Assembly: GCF_038396845.1 (NCBI RefSeq)
Contig: NZ_CP151587.1
Span: forward strand, 310,001-374,000
Direction: 5' to 3'
Length of the DNA: 64,000 nucleotides
Source of the DNA: Gymnodinialimonas sp. 57CJ19
GTDB taxonomy: Bacteria > Pseudomonadota > Alphaproteobacteria > Rhodobacterales > Rhodobacteraceae
This document shows, piece by piece, positions 7,816-17,375 of the stretch (within the stretch, counting starts at the first letter, position 1; the number at the start of each line of letters is the position of its first letter). A model generated the notes under the pieces. That model searched no databases and was not told the DNA's origin. It saw only the letters and a program-made list of their open reading frames with translations. The translations under genes were made by a program, and so were the position numbers.

Positions 7816-8663
7816 AGAATGACTCGGTGTTCTTTTTGGCCTTGGACCGCCGTTGCCACGCGCAGGGTCTTGCCCGACAGGGGGGCTGTGTCGACAGCGT
7901 CATCGGGCAGGCCTTGGAGCGCCGTGGTGACATAGAGGTGGCCGCCCCCGAAGGAGGGGCATGTGGGTTGCGGCACGGGAAGGGTTACTTCTTCTACAAG
8001 TTTACCTGCCACATCATAGCAAGCCACCCGTGATGCGCCCCATTCGGCGCACCAGAAATTGCCCTCTGCGTCGACAACGGCACCATCGGGGTTCAAACCG
8101 GTTTTCCGGTGATCAAGAAACAGATCAGGCTTCGTCTCCGGCCAACCCTCGGCATCCAACCCATAGCGCCAAACACGGTTTCTGGCGGTATCGGCGAAAT
8201 AGGCGAAGCGGCCATCGGGACTGAAACAGGTGGCGTTGGGGATCGTGACCTTATCGCGCAGCAGCCGAACCTCGCCACGATAGTAGCGGTAAAGCGCCCC
8301 TTCCCCGGCCTCGGCGTTCAGGCCCATCGTACCGATCCAAAAGCCACCCTGCGGGTCGGCGCGGCCATCGTTGCAGCGGGTCACCGGGTTGTCGACTTCC
8401 AGCGGGGCGAGGTAGGTCTCGGTCTCTTCTATCAAGTCGAACACGAACAGGTCCACGTCCGACGCGATCAGAAGCCGGTCGTGATCCACCCAACCAGCAG
8501 CCGAAACATGGCGGTCAAACTGCCACTCCTGCGGGCCGTCGTCCGTGCGCGTCAGAAGGCGCTTGCCGACGATGTCGAACCAGAACAATTGCCGCCTTGT
8601 CGGATGCCAAAGTGGGCCTTCGCCCAAGGTGCAGGCGCGGTCATCAAACACTTCGATTGTCAT
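7812..8663 (-). CDS. SMP-30/gluconolactonase-family sugar lactonase
   Basis: A 283-residue six-bladed beta-propeller lactonase (SMP-30/Gnl/LRE family). Metal-ligand motifs are visible: LGEGPLWH near residue 16, [17 protein letters not shown] near 100, [17 protein letters not shown] in the middle, and [21 protein letters not shown]. In this operon it most likely opens galactono-lactone made by the dehydrogenase, giving galactonate. It overlaps dgoA upstream (ATGA) and the GH42 gene downstream, so the set is translationally coupled. Exact lactone preference cannot be read from sequence. Confidence 0.85.
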   Translation of the reverse strand: MTIEVFDDRACTLGEGPLWHPTRRQLFWFDIVGKRLLTRTDDGPQEWQFDRHVSAAGWVDHDRLLIASDVDLFVFDLIEETETYLAPLEVDNPVTRCNDGRADPQGGFWIGTMGLNAEAGEGALYRYYRGEVRLLRDKVTIPNATCFSPDGRFAYFADTARNRVWRYGLDAEGWPETKPDLFLDHRKTGLNPDGAVVDAEGNFWCAEWGASRVACYDVAGKLVEEVTLPVPQPTCPSFGGGHLYVTTALQGLPDDAVDTAPLSGKTLRVATAVQGQKEHRVIL

Positions 8664-9277
8664 ACGAGGGGACCTCTGGTGGCGGTGTCATAGGCTTCCA
8701 CCATCGCGCGGGCACGGCGGGCCACGTCATCCACGCTCAGCCCCGGCTTATACAGAGCCGAGCCGATCCCGAAGCCGTCAGCGCTGGCGTCGATCCATTC
8801 ACCAAAGTTCTCGGCCCCTGCCCCACCCACGGCGAAGACCAGCGTGCCTTTGGGCAGGATCGCGCGCACTGCCTGAAGCCCCTTGGGGCCAAGCAGCGAG
8901 GCGGGGAAAATCTTCAAACCATCGGCGCCGGCTTGCAGGGCCGCAAAGCATTCCGTGGGGGTCATCACACCGGGGAAACTTTGCAGGCCAAGGCGCTTGG
9001 TCTCGCGGATCACGGCGACGTCGGCGTTGGGCGATACGATCAGCTTGCCGCCGACATCTGCCACGCCCTGCACATCGGCGGTCGTCAAGACAGTGCCCGC
9101 GCCGATCAGCGCCCGGTCACCACACGCCGCGGCCATTGCGCCGATGCTGTCCAGCGGATCAGGAGAGTTCAGGGGCACCTCGATCCGGTCGATCCCGGCG
9201 TCGATCAGCGCCTCGGCCATGGGGACGGCTTCGGGCGGCGTGATCCCGCGAAGGATCGCAATAAGGGGGCGAGACAT
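8660..9277 (-). CDS. dgoA: 2-dehydro-3-deoxy-6-phosphogalactonate aldolase
   Basis: A 205-residue class I aldolase of the KDPG/KDPGal family. The start [14 protein letters not shown], Glu33 in [16 protein letters not shown], and the Schiff-base Lys122 in [13 protein letters not shown] are all present. It splits 2-dehydro-3-deoxy-6-phosphogalactonate into pyruvate and glyceraldehyde-3-phosphate. KDPG and KDPGal aldolases are close relatives; the adjacent DgoK-type kinase and galactosidases favour the galactonate form. It overlaps dgoK by one base (TGATG). Confidence 0.88.
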   Translation of the reverse strand: MSRPLIAILRGITPPEAVPMAEALIDAGIDRIEVPLNSPDPLDSIGAMAAACGDRALIGAGTVLTTADVQGVADVGGKLIVSPNADVAVIRETKRLGLQSFPGVMTPTECFAALQAGADGLKIFPASLLGPKGLQAVRAILPKGTLVFAVGGAGAENFGEWIDASADGFGIGSALYKPGLSVDDVARRARAMVEAYDTATRGPLV

Positions 9278-10191
9278 CAGACAGACTCCGTCAAGGACGC
9301 GTAAACACGGGCAAGGCCCGCACGGGTCAAGGGGGCGGCGTCATAGCTGCGCGCCTCCACTCCTTGGGTTTTCAACGCAGCGGCATAGGCCGCGACAAGT
9401 GCGGGGCTTCCCGCCAGCGCCACGTCCTGCCCCAGCCAATAGGGTTTGGTTGCTGCGAGTTCAGCCCCGATCAGATAGCCGGAAAGACGCGCGCGCGCTG
9501 TCACCGGATCAAGGCCATTGAGCACGTTTTCCCCGCGCAGGCCAAACAGGCGTTGAGACAGTTTTTCAGGGCGCGAGATGATGTCAGTCACCGCTTCCAC
9601 AAAGGCCTCGGGCGCGTCGCCCTGTGCTGCGATGGAATGGCGCAGAACGGATTTCTCTGCCAGCAGCTGGAACATCTCTCCGGTCATGCAGGTCTGGAAA
9701 CTGACGACCTCTTCAGCCGAGATACGCACCCATTTCGCGTGCGTACCGGGCAGGCAAAGCACGCCATCGAAATCCTTGTTCGACGTCAGAAAACCCGCAA
9801 TCTGGGTTTCTTCGCCCCGCATGACATCGGCATGTTCGGCTTGCTTCAGGCCTGGCACGATCATCAGGTTCAGACGCGTGTCTGTGGTGGGCGCAGACAC
9901 GACGGATAGGTCGCAGGGCTTGGTGGGAACGGCTACGTAGGGGGCCTCGAACCAGCCTTGCCGCGCGCCGACCATGCCGCAGGCGACAATCGGCATCGGC
10001 GCGGTGTCCAACCACGGCTCTACCAAGCGCAGCAATGCGGGCTCGAATCCGTCGCGGGTCAGGGTCGCCATGCCGTCTTCGCTGAACGCTTCGGCTTTGA
10101 CGGTATCACCCACCATCGCCCATGCGCGCAGGTGCGTGGTGCCCCAATCGACCGCGATCCAATCTGCGTAAGTCGTGTTGCTGTTGCTCAT
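9277..10191 (-). CDS. dgoK: 2-dehydro-3-deoxygalactonokinase
   Basis: A 304-residue kinase of the DgoK family that phosphorylates 2-dehydro-3-deoxygalactonate with ATP, feeding the aldolase encoded next. Family marks include the N-terminal [14 protein letters not shown] (phosphate-binding loop of the sugar-kinase fold), [11 protein letters not shown], and [11 protein letters not shown] in the middle. Length is normal. It lies 7 bases after the dehydrogenase gene in the same operon. Confidence 0.9.
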   Translation of the reverse strand: MSNSNTTYADWIAVDWGTTHLRAWAMVGDTVKAEAFSEDGMATLTRDGFEPALLRLVEPWLDTAPMPIVACGMVGARQGWFEAPYVAVPTKPCDLSVVSAPTTDTRLNLMIVPGLKQAEHADVMRGEETQIAGFLTSNKDFDGVLCLPGTHAKWVRISAEEVVSFQTCMTGEMFQLLAEKSVLRHSIAAQGDAPEAFVEAVTDIISRPEKLSQRLFGLRGENVLNGLDPVTARARLSGYLIGAELAATKPYWLGQDVALAGSPALVAAYAAALKTQGVEARSYDAAPLTRAGLARVYASLTESV

Positions 10192-10198
10192 GCCTGGG

Positions 10199-10969
10199 TC
10201 ATCCTGTCGTCACTACGCCACCATCGATCACCATGGTTTGCCCCGTCATCGCTTTGGACACCTTGGAGGCCAGGAACAGCGTTCCGCCGACGATGTCTTC
10301 CGGCTTCAGATGTTCCTTCAGGCACATCTTTTGCATATGGGCATCCAGATCTTCCGGCGAGGCCCAAAGTTCCAGCTGCTTGTCGGTCAAAACCCAACCC
10401 GGTGCCAGCGCATTCACGCGGATGGCATCCGGCCCGAATTCCCGCGCGAGTGAGCGGGTCATGGCAGTGATCCCGCCGTTGGCCGTGGTGTAGGCGGGAT
10501 AGCCCGCGTTGCCCATCATGTAGCTGATCGACGACATGTTGATGATCGAACCGCCGCCTGCGTTCTGCATACCCTCGATCACCGCCTGGCAGCCGAAGAA
10601 ATAGGCCTTGAGGTTGATGGATTGGGACCAATCCCAAAACGCTTCGTCCACCTCCGCTGTCGTGTGGCGCTGATCGTTGGCCGCGTTATTCACCAGCACG
10701 GTGACCGGGCCGTGGGCCTCTGCCGCCTCGGCGATGCAGGCCTTGAGACGGTCGGTGTCAGTGATGTCGCACACCAGCGCGAGGGGGCGGTTGCCTGTTT
10801 TGGCTTCCATCTCATCGGCGAAGGGTGTGGCGTCAGAGCGCTGCACGAAAGCCACCTTGGCCCCTTGCCGCAAGAAGCCTTCGGTCAGGCTCGCGCCAAT
10901 GCCAGAGCCGCCGCCGGTGATGAACACCGACGCGCCGTTGAGGTCGGGATATGTCGCAATGTCATTCAT
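10199..10969 (-). CDS. SDR-family sugar (probably galactose) dehydrogenase
   Basis: A 256-residue short-chain dehydrogenase with the cofactor motif TGGGSGIG (about residues 18-25), the structural NNAAND motif, the catalytic Ser in SSISYMMGNAG, and the catalytic Tyr in YPAYTTAN. In this operon it should oxidise galactose to the lactone. An oddity is that the canonical Y-x-x-x-K is Y-T-T-A-N: the Lys is replaced by Asn (codon AAC), although surrounding residues and the following TRSLAREFGPDAIRVN block are normal. The ATG at 10969 overlaps the alpha-galactosidase stop (ATGA), which decides the start over a longer upstream reading. Confidence 0.8.
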   Translation of the reverse strand: MNDIATYPDLNGASVFITGGGSGIGASLTEGFLRQGAKVAFVQRSDATPFADEMEAKTGNRPLALVCDITDTDRLKACIAEAAEAHGPVTVLVNNAANDQRHTTAEVDEAFWDWSQSINLKAYFFGCQAVIEGMQNAGGGSIINMSSISYMMGNAGYPAYTTANGGITAMTRSLAREFGPDAIRVNALAPGWVLTDKQLELWASPEDLDAHMQKMCLKEHLKPEDIVGGTLFLASKVSKAMTGQTMVIDGGVVTTG

Positions 10970-13083
10970 AGGCGTTCGCCCTCCAGCACCCACATTGTAT
11001 CGGGATAGTTCCATGGCAAGGTCAGGCCCTGATGCATCAGCCACGCGCCTGACACTTCGATCGGCCCTTCTTTCAGGGCAGGCATCCCGCGGCTAAGCGC
11101 GGGCGCGGTGCCTCGGTTCATGAGCGTGACCCTGTAGCGCGCCTTTTCATCCAACGCCGTCAGACGGAGGGGGCGCGGGGTGATCTGGTCGGAGGTGGCC
11201 GCCTTGCCGGCAAAAACCACGAAACGCTCCCCCTCACGGGTTATTTGCTGTTCGGCGATCACGGCCTTGTCGGCACTGTCGAGCCGCAGGATATCGGCCT
11301 GCAACATCCAGTGACGATTGTGTTTCCACCACGCGGTTACCTCACGCAGAACGGCGGCTTCGTGGTCGTCCAACTCTCGGGGGTCCATCTCGAACCCCAT
11401 ATGACGTTGCGCGGCTACCCAGGCCCGGAACGAGATATCAAACACGCGCCCCGACGTATGGCATCGGCGCGGGCCCACATGGGACCCGGTCACGGCAACG
11501 GGCAGGAACAGCGCCGCATCATGTTGGATGCGCAGACGCTCCAGCGCGTCGTTGCTGTCGGACAGCCACACCCGTTGAGTGCGCTTCATGATGCCAAAGT
11601 CAATCCGCCCGCCGCCCGAGGCACAGGATTCAATCTCCACATGGGGGAACGCGGCACGCAAACGGTCGATCAGGGCATATGAGCCGCGCGTCTGGTCCGC
11701 ATCGGGCATGGGAAGCACACGGTTATGGTCCCACTTCACATAGTCGATTGGATGCGCCGCCAAGATCGCGGCCATGCGGTCATAGATGAAATCCCGCACC
11801 TCAGGCAGCGCCATGTTGAGCGCCTTTTGCTGGCGACCCAATGTCTGATCTTCCCCGCCCAAAGCCCAATGGGGGTTGGCACGGTGGATGTCGCTATCGG
11901 GGTTGATCATCTCGGGCTCGAACCAGATGCCGAAGGTCATCCCTAGGGAATGAACGTGGTCGATCAGCGGTCCGAGGCCATCGGGGTATTTGCGAACATC
12001 GACCTCCCAATCGGAAAGCGACCGGGTGTCGTCGTCGCGTTGGCCGAACCAGCCGTCATCCAGCACGAAACGTTCGGCCCCCAGATCGGCGGCGCGCTTG
12101 GCGATGTCGGAGAGCACCGGGAGGGAATGGTCGAAATAGACCGCTTCCCAACAATTGTAATGCACCGGGCGCGGGCGGTCGGGGTCGGGCCATGTGACGA
12201 TCCGGTCGCGCAGATGGCGTTGGAAGCTGACCGCGCATCCGTTCAGGCCGGTTTGCGAATAGGTGATGTAGAGTGTCGCTGACTCGAATGATTTGGCGGC
12301 CTGAGTCTCCATTCGGGCGGAATGGCCAAACTGAATTTGCCGCCGCCCGTCGGGCAGTTCTTCAGCGATCATCTTGTGGCCGCCGGACCAGCCGTAGTGG
12401 AAACCGTAAGCCTCCCCTTGCGTATTCGTACAGCCCTTCACGGGCACCAGAAGGCCGGGAAAATGCTCGTGCCCGGTGCGACCTGTGCGGTTCTCCCGGT
12501 AGCGCATACCGGGCGACCAGGTGGTGCGGTTGGGCTGAAACTCCCCACACCAACGACCCGAGAAATCTATCATCTCGTCCGATTGCTGCGGTGCGGGCAG
12601 AACGGGCGCGGCAAGCCAATGCAGGTGCACGGGCCGCGTCGCGTCCAGCTTGGTTTTTGCGGTGATGATCCGGGTCGAAGGATCCGTGGCGAATATGAAT
12701 GACAGGGTCAGGCCGTTTTCCTGATCCTCGTAACGAAGCTCCAGCCCCTCCTCGCTACGCTCCTCGCAGCTGTAGCAGAACTTGGGCAGCAGGGGCGTGC
12801 CGTCGCCGTCGCGCAGGATCAGACCCGGCTGACCCGGAAAGGTACGCACGGCCTCGGGGCAAAGGGACAGATCGGGGTTCTCGTCCAACATGCCCCCGGT
12901 AATGTCCGGGGCATGGGCCGCATGCAGGATCGACAGATCCTCTTCCATCGGCAGCGGCGCGCCCCAATAGACGACCTGTGGCAAGCGGTCGCCCGTGGCG
13001 GCCAGCACCATCGTCTGGCGGCCATCATCATCGAGCCGCCATGTACGCACAGCGGTTTCAGTTTGTTGTGTCGTGCCGTCCAT
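10966..13083 (-). CDS. Alpha-galactosidase, glycoside hydrolase family 36
   Basis: A 705-residue GH36 enzyme that cleaves terminal alpha-galactosyl residues from raffinose-family or melibiose-type sugars. Key motifs are FVLDDGWFGQRDDD, GIWFEPEMINPDSD, the nucleophile Asp452 in YVKWDHNR, ESCASGGGRID, and the acid/base Asp at about 509 in WLSDSNDALER. No signal peptide is present, so substrates are imported first by the adjacent ABC transporter. The ATG at 13083 shares a base with the permease stop (TAATG), which fixes the start; a longer in-frame reading would lie inside the permease. Confidence 0.92.
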   Translation of the reverse strand: MDGTTQQTETAVRTWRLDDDGRQTMVLAATGDRLPQVVYWGAPLPMEEDLSILHAAHAPDITGGMLDENPDLSLCPEAVRTFPGQPGLILRDGDGTPLLPKFCYSCEERSEEGLELRYEDQENGLTLSFIFATDPSTRIITAKTKLDATRPVHLHWLAAPVLPAPQQSDEMIDFSGRWCGEFQPNRTTWSPGMRYRENRTGRTGHEHFPGLLVPVKGCTNTQGEAYGFHYGWSGGHKMIAEELPDGRRQIQFGHSARMETQAAKSFESATLYITYSQTGLNGCAVSFQRHLRDRIVTWPDPDRPRPVHYNCWEAVYFDHSLPVLSDIAKRAADLGAERFVLDDGWFGQRDDDTRSLSDWEVDVRKYPDGLGPLIDHVHSLGMTFGIWFEPEMINPDSDIHRANPHWALGGEDQTLGRQQKALNMALPEVRDFIYDRMAAILAAHPIDYVKWDHNRVLPMPDADQTRGSYALIDRLRAAFPHVEIESCASGGGRIDFGIMKRTQRVWLSDSNDALERLRIQHDAALFLPVAVTGSHVGPRRCHTSGRVFDISFRAWVAAQRHMGFEMDPRELDDHEAAVLREVTAWWKHNRHWMLQADILRLDSADKAVIAEQQITREGERFVVFAGKAATSDQITPRPLRLTALDEKARYRVTLMNRGTAPALSRGMPALKEGPIEVSGAWLMHQGLTLPWNYPDTMWVLEGERL

Positions 13084-13934
13084 TACTTCACAGCGCCCAG
13101 TGTTAGCCCCGCGATGAAATGCTTCTGCATCAGGAAGAACATCGCCACGGGGGGGATTGCGGCCACAATGCTGCCCGCGCTCATCAGATGGTACATGGCG
13201 CGGAATTGCGCGTTGAAGGCGGTGATGCCAGCGGTGACGGGCTGGCTTTCGGGGCTTTGGGTCAGGACCACGGCCCAGAAGAAATCGTTCCAGATGAAGG
13301 TGAAGATCAGTACGCAAAGTGCGGCAATGGCGGGCCGCATCAGGGGCAGGACCACGTACCAGAAAATGCGGTATTCGCTGACGCCTTCCACGCGGGCGGC
13401 TTCGATGAGTTCCCGCGGCAGCGCCCGGATGAAGTTGCGCATGAACAGCGTGCAGAACCCGGTTTGAAACGCGATGTGGAACAGGATCAGCCCCATGCGC
13501 GTGTCATATAGGCCCATCTGGTCGGTCAGGTCCCGCACAGGCACCATGAGGATCTGGAACGGCACGAAGTTGCCCGCAACGAACATGAAGAAGATCAAGA
13601 GGTTGCCCTTGAAACGGTACACGCCAAGCGCGAAGCCGGTCATGCACGACAACGCCACCGCGCCAAGCATAGTGGGTACGGTGATCACGACCGAGTTCCA
13701 CAGGTAGCGCGGCATGTCAGATTCCGTGAACACCATCCAGTAATTGGCAAAGCCTTGCAGCCCGCCCTCTCCGATGCCCCAGTAGTTGCCTTGGGTGAAA
13801 TCCTCGCCGGATTTGATCGAGAAGAACATGACCGCCAACAAAGGGATCAACCAGACCAGCAGCATGAACGGCAACAGAAGTTGATAGCCGATGCGTAACG
13901 CGGGGGACGATTGTTCAATTGGACGTGGAAACAT
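13083..13934 (-). CDS. Carbohydrate ABC transporter permease (MalG type)
   Basis: A 283-residue inner-membrane permease of the CUT1 family. It has about six hydrophobic segments, starting with LLLPFMLLVWLIPLLAVMFF, and the EAA loop EAARVEGVSEYRIFWYVVLP, where the ATPase docks. It lies 4 bases after the MalF-type permease gene and overlaps the alpha-galactosidase start. Together with the binding protein and the ATPase encoded at 17376 it should import alpha- and/or beta-galactosides. Confidence 0.9.
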   Translation of the reverse strand: MFPRPIEQSSPALRIGYQLLLPFMLLVWLIPLLAVMFFSIKSGEDFTQGNYWGIGEGGLQGFANYWMVFTESDMPRYLWNSVVITVPTMLGAVALSCMTGFALGVYRFKGNLLIFFMFVAGNFVPFQILMVPVRDLTDQMGLYDTRMGLILFHIAFQTGFCTLFMRNFIRALPRELIEAARVEGVSEYRIFWYVVLPLMRPAIAALCVLIFTFIWNDFFWAVVLTQSPESQPVTAGITAFNAQFRAMYHLMSAGSIVAAIPPVAMFFLMQKHFIAGLTLGAVK

Positions 13935-13938
13935 GGGC

Positions 13939-14979
13939 TTATACCTTCTCGTCCCGCCACATCTTCCACAGGAAGCCGGCGATGTAGACCATCATGATCA
14001 GGAACAGAATGACGGCGATGGCAGAGCCATAGCCCATGCGGAAGCCGAATTCGGACAGCGCCACGTCGTACATGTAGAACGCCAGAACAGAGGTGTTGTA
14101 GAACCCCGGCCCGCCGTTGGTCATGATGGTGATGAGGTCAAACGACCGCAACGCGCCGATGACCGTGACGACAATGGCGATGAAGGTCGCGGGCCAGAGC
14201 TGCGGCAGCACCACGTACCAAAGCATCTTTGGCCCCTTGGCCCCGTCCAGCCGTGCGGCCTCGATCTGTTCGGGGTCCACGGCGTTCAGGCCCGTGAGAT
14301 ACAGGATCATGCAATAGGCCGTCTGCGGCCAAAGGCCCGCGGCGATGATGCCGTAGGTGGCGGTCGAGTTATTACCGAGGATATTGACCGGCCCGGCCCC
14401 GAACCAGCCGAGGATGACGTTCAAAAGACCCTCATCCGCTCCCGGCAACATGAACCAGGAGAACACCAAACCCACAACGACCTGAGACAATACGAAAGGG
14501 AAGAAGAACAGCGATTTATACAAACGCATCCCCACAACCTTCTGGTTGAGGAACAGCGAAATCATCAGGCCCGCGGGGATGGCCAGAAAGTACAGCAACA
14601 GCCAGATCACGTTGTTCTTGAGCGAGGTCCAGAAGAACGGATCGGTGTAAAGGTTGCGGTAGTTTTCCATGCCCACGTATTCGGCATTCCAAACCGTGTC
14701 GCCTGTCAGCTCACACCCCGGCTCGCGCCCTGCGCGGTTGCCAAGGTCCAGACATTGCTGATCGGTGAAGCCGTCGATGCCGCGGTATTGCGGGGAATAA
14801 AGGCCGTTCCATTCATACAGCGAGATGTAGAACGACTGGATGATCGGGTAGAGCACATAGGTTGCGAAAAAAATGAACGCGGGCAAAAGGAACAGCCACG
14901 GCGCGATGGCCTGCTGGCTGATCTTGCGGCGTGGGGCTGGCGATGAGTGCATAGGCGTATCAGTCGTGACAGATGCCAT
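13939..14979 (-). CDS. Carbohydrate ABC transporter permease (MalF type)
   Basis: A 346-residue permease with a first membrane span WLFLLPAFIFFATYVLYPII, a sizeable extracytoplasmic stretch holding two Cys (QQCLDLGNRAGREPGCEL), then the remaining spans and the EAA loop EAARLDGAKGPKMLWYVVLP. The ATG at 14979 was chosen because a GGGGGA-rich Shine-Dalgarno lies upstream; an ATG at 14952 is possible. It is separated from the binding-protein gene by a gap holding a hairpin. Confidence 0.88.
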   Translation of the reverse strand: MASVTTDTPMHSSPAPRRKISQQAIAPWLFLLPAFIFFATYVLYPIIQSFYISLYEWNGLYSPQYRGIDGFTDQQCLDLGNRAGREPGCELTGDTVWNAEYVGMENYRNLYTDPFFWTSLKNNVIWLLLYFLAIPAGLMISLFLNQKVVGMRLYKSLFFFPFVLSQVVVGLVFSWFMLPGADEGLLNVILGWFGAGPVNILGNNSTATYGIIAAGLWPQTAYCMILYLTGLNAVDPEQIEAARLDGAKGPKMLWYVVLPQLWPATFIAIVVTVIGALRSFDLITIMTNGGPGFYNTSVLAFYMYDVALSEFGFRMGYGSAIAVILFLIMMVYIAGFLWKMWRDEKV

Positions 14980-15072
14980 GGGTCCGGTCCCCCGCGAAGC
15001 GTTTGAAAGTCGTGGCTCGGTCAAGTCCGGGCCGTTGGCAGGAACACTCCCGCCGTCTGATCTTGGATGTGA

Positions 15073-15102
15073 GCGGGCGGCAGGCACTGGCCCGCCGCCC
15101 GC
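15073..15102 (-). terminator. Hairpin between binding-protein and permease genes
   Basis: GCGGGCGG (15073-15080) pairs with CCGCCCGC (15095-15102), an 8-bp GC stem with a 14-base loop, starting 11 bases past the binding-protein stop. No T-run follows on the minus strand. Such hairpins often attenuate read-through or protect the upstream mRNA, so binding protein is made in excess over permeases. Confidence 0.5.
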
Positions 15103-15113
15103 AACACTGTAGC

Positions 15114-16376
15114 TTAGTAAATCCGGCCGCGCGCCTGCTCCAGGATCATCAGAACCTGATCAAGCGTGGAAGGATCAACCATGAACTGCTGGAAGCCCTG
15201 CATGGCGACCTGCGCCATTTCAGCAGGGGCGTCGCGGTCAAAGAACTGCGCGATGCCACCGCCCGCGTTGTTCGACAGCATGTCGAAGCCCGCGTTCAGG
15301 AACTCATCGTCATCCACAGCAGAGCCGGAGTTGACGGGCAGCTGACCCAGGTTGTCGCCGTTGTTGATCAGCGTCTGGTTCTCAGCCGATGCCACGAACA
15401 GAAGGAAGGCTTCTGCCGCTTCCACGTTCTCGGCGTTGGCCGCGATGTGGAAGGTATCCGTGGGGGCATCTTCGCCCGGCTCGATGGAGGGGTCGATCTG
15501 TGGGAACTGGTAGAAGCCCAACTGATCGTCCGACAGGCCCGCTTCACGCAGAGGTGCAACGGCGAAGTTACCCATCAGATATGCGCTGGCCTCACCGTTG
15601 ACCATGAAGGGCAGCGCCTCCTGCCAGCTGTAGGACTGGTGGTCAGCAATGAACCCGCCCATGTCGATCAGGGTCTGCCAGTTCTCGAACGTGGCGCGAA
15701 CGCGGGGATCGGTCCACTCAACCTCACCGGCGGTCAGAGCCATGTGGAAGTCATAACCGTTGGTGCGCATGTTGAGGTAGTCGAACCAACCGCCAGCGGT
15801 CCACAGGAACTGGGTGCCGATGGTGTAGCAGGCGCGGCCGGACTCGACGATCACTTCGCAGTTTGCAAGCTCTTCTTCCCAAGTGGTGGGCGCTTCAAGG
15901 CCAAGCTCTTCGAAGATGTCTTCACGGTAGTACACGCCCCACTGATAGTACGTGTAGGGAACGCCCCAGATACCGTCATCCATGGTCATGGAGCCTTGGG
16001 TGGAAGCCAGCGTTTCTGTCAGGCCGCCCTCTTCCCAAAGGTCGGAGATGTCCATGAACAGACCCGCGTCAACGTAGGGGCCCATGCGGTTACCGGCGTA
16101 CCAGTTCACGATGTCAGCAGTGCCAGATTGCAGCACGTTGCGGATCTGCGTCTTCCACGCCTCGCGGTCGGTGATGACCAGCTCAACCTCAACGTCGGGG
16201 TTTTCGGCGGTGAAGCGCTCGACCATGCCTTCCATGACCGCGCGCGGTGCTGGGTTCGACATGTCCGAGAAGATGCGCAGGGGGCCAGAAACGCCGTGGC
16301 CGTCTGCATAGGCAGCGCCAGATAGCATGGTCGCTGCGGCCAGCGCGGTGGCGCCGGTCTTGAAAATAGAACGCAT
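15114..16376 (-). CDS. Sugar ABC transporter substrate-binding protein (CUT1)
   Basis: A 420-residue periplasmic binding protein. Residues 1 to about 24 form a Sec signal (MRSIFKTGATALAAATMLSG, then AAYA before DG). The mature part shows family-1 solute-binding features: GPLRIFSDMSNPAPRAVMEG, VELVITDREAWKTQIRNVLQSGTADIVNWYAG, and aromatic-rich ligand-site segments such as WGVPYTYYQWGVYYRE. It is the first gene of the galactoside operon; a regulatory region with IclR-like sites lies just upstream. Its ligand is inferred to be a galactoside from the hydrolases downstream. Confidence 0.9.
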   Translation of the reverse strand: MRSIFKTGATALAAATMLSGAAYADGHGVSGPLRIFSDMSNPAPRAVMEGMVERFTAENPDVEVELVITDREAWKTQIRNVLQSGTADIVNWYAGNRMGPYVDAGLFMDISDLWEEGGLTETLASTQGSMTMDDGIWGVPYTYYQWGVYYREDIFEELGLEAPTTWEEELANCEVIVESGRACYTIGTQFLWTAGGWFDYLNMRTNGYDFHMALTAGEVEWTDPRVRATFENWQTLIDMGGFIADHQSYSWQEALPFMVNGEASAYLMGNFAVAPLREAGLSDDQLGFYQFPQIDPSIEPGEDAPTDTFHIAANAENVEAAEAFLLFVASAENQTLINNGDNLGQLPVNSGSAVDDDEFLNAGFDMLSNNAGGGIAQFFDRDAPAEMAQVAMQGFQQFMVDPSTLDQVLMILEQARGRIY

Positions 16377-16406
16377 GGTGTCCTCCCTAGGATCTCAAAA
16401 AATCTA

Positions 16407-16443
16407 GTTCCACTATGTGAAACTTGGTTTCTTATATTGAAAT
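16407..16443. promoter_or_regulatory. Pair of IclR-like operators
   Basis: In the 184-base divergent gap, GTTCCACTATGTGAAAC (16407-16423) is an inverted repeat with one mismatch in its 7-base arms. A weaker related copy, GTTTCTTATATTGAAAT, lies at 16427-16443. The two are spaced exactly 20 bp start to start, two helix turns. IclR-family regulators commonly bind such pairs, and an IclR-type gene begins at 16561. Confidence 0.6.
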
Positions 16444-16472
16444 CTTAGTCCGAACCTGCCTAGTCTTGTCAA
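16442..16472 (-). promoter_or_regulatory. Candidate promoter of the galactoside operon
   Basis: On the minus strand a consensus -35 TTGACA (16472-16467) is followed after 19 bases by TAAGAT (16447-16442) as a possible -10. The spacer is long, so the element is tentative. The predicted start would fall within the operator pair just downstream, which fits repression by the divergent IclR protein. Confidence 0.4.
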
Positions 16473-16560
16473 CAGCAAAGCGCGGCGACCTCTGGCAAAT
16501 CGCGGCGATCCGTTGGAAGGTGTTGAGGGCACCAGCCAATAAATTAAGGGGAGAAATGAC

Positions 16561-17355
16561 GTGGCAGGCGAAAATGCCGACAGCTCTGATGGTACGGTGG
16601 GCAAGGCTCTATCGGTGTTGGACGCCGTAGCGTCCTTTGGGCGACCCGTTCGATTCGGCGAACTTCTAGCCGACAGCCCCTACCCAAAGGCCACGCTTTA
16701 CCGCTTGGTTCAGGTGCTGACAAAGCAGTCCATGCTAACCTACGACCCGGACCGGCAGACCTATGCGCCGGGCCTGCGCCTTGTGCGTCTGGCCCATGCC
16801 GCGTGGCAAACCACATCTCTCGCCCCCGTCGCGCGCCCCTACCTGGAGGCGCTTTCGGCGGAGGTCGGCGAAACGATCCACCTTGCGCAACTCGACGGCG
16901 GCTCGGTCCTTTATGTGGACAAGATCAACGCCTCTGATCCGCTGCAAATGTATTCCCAAGCAGGTAAGGTCGCGCCTTGCTATTGCACCGGCGTCGGCAA
17001 AGCGATGATCGCTTTTCTGCCCGAAGATCAGCTGCAACCGATCCTGCGCCAGCAAAGCTACCACGCGTTCACCGCCCACACCTACTCCGATGCCGATGCC
17101 CTGCGCGAGGAGCTTGCCGCCATTGCCGAGCGCGGCCACGCCTATGACCGCGAAGAACATGAGCCGGGGATTATCTGTGTTGCTGTGCCCATTCGCACCC
17201 GTGCGGGCCGGGTTTTGGGCGCTGTCTCGGTCACCTCTTCGACAGAGCGAACGTCGCTTGCCGGGCTCGACGCCCACCTGCCGCGCATCCGCTCGGCCGT
17301 TTCATCCATCGCGGGGGAGGCCCAAGACTGGCGTTTTCCCGATGCAGCAGAATAA
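16561..17355 (+). CDS. IclR-family transcriptional regulator
   Basis: A 264-residue regulator. The N-terminal winged helix-turn-helix ([20 protein letters not shown], then [13 protein letters not shown]) is followed by an IclR effector domain ([56 protein letters not shown]). A GTG start is used, with AAGGGGAG about 6 bases upstream. It diverges from the galactoside operon, is followed 20 bases later by the transport ATPase, and likely represses both directions until an inducer (galactose, galactonate or a keto-deoxy acid) binds. Confidence 0.9.
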   Translation: MAGENADSSDGTVGKALSVLDAVASFGRPVRFGELLADSPYPKATLYRLVQVLTKQSMLTYDPDRQTYAPGLRLVRLAHAAWQTTSLAPVARPYLEALSAEVGETIHLAQLDGGSVLYVDKINASDPLQMYSQAGKVAPCYCTGVGKAMIAFLPEDQLQPILRQQSYHAFTAHTYSDADALREELAAIAERGHAYDREEHEPGIICVAVPIRTRAGRVLGAVSVTSSTERTSLAGLDAHLPRIRSAVSSIAGEAQDWRFPDAAE

Positions 17356-17375
17356 TCCCAGGGAGGACGCCGCAC

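Noticed and set aside
14973..16325. 450-codon open frame antisense to the sugar-binding protein
   Set aside because: Shadow of a well-supported gene with signal peptide and family motifs on the other strand; composition rich in His/Arg/Gly without domain signals.
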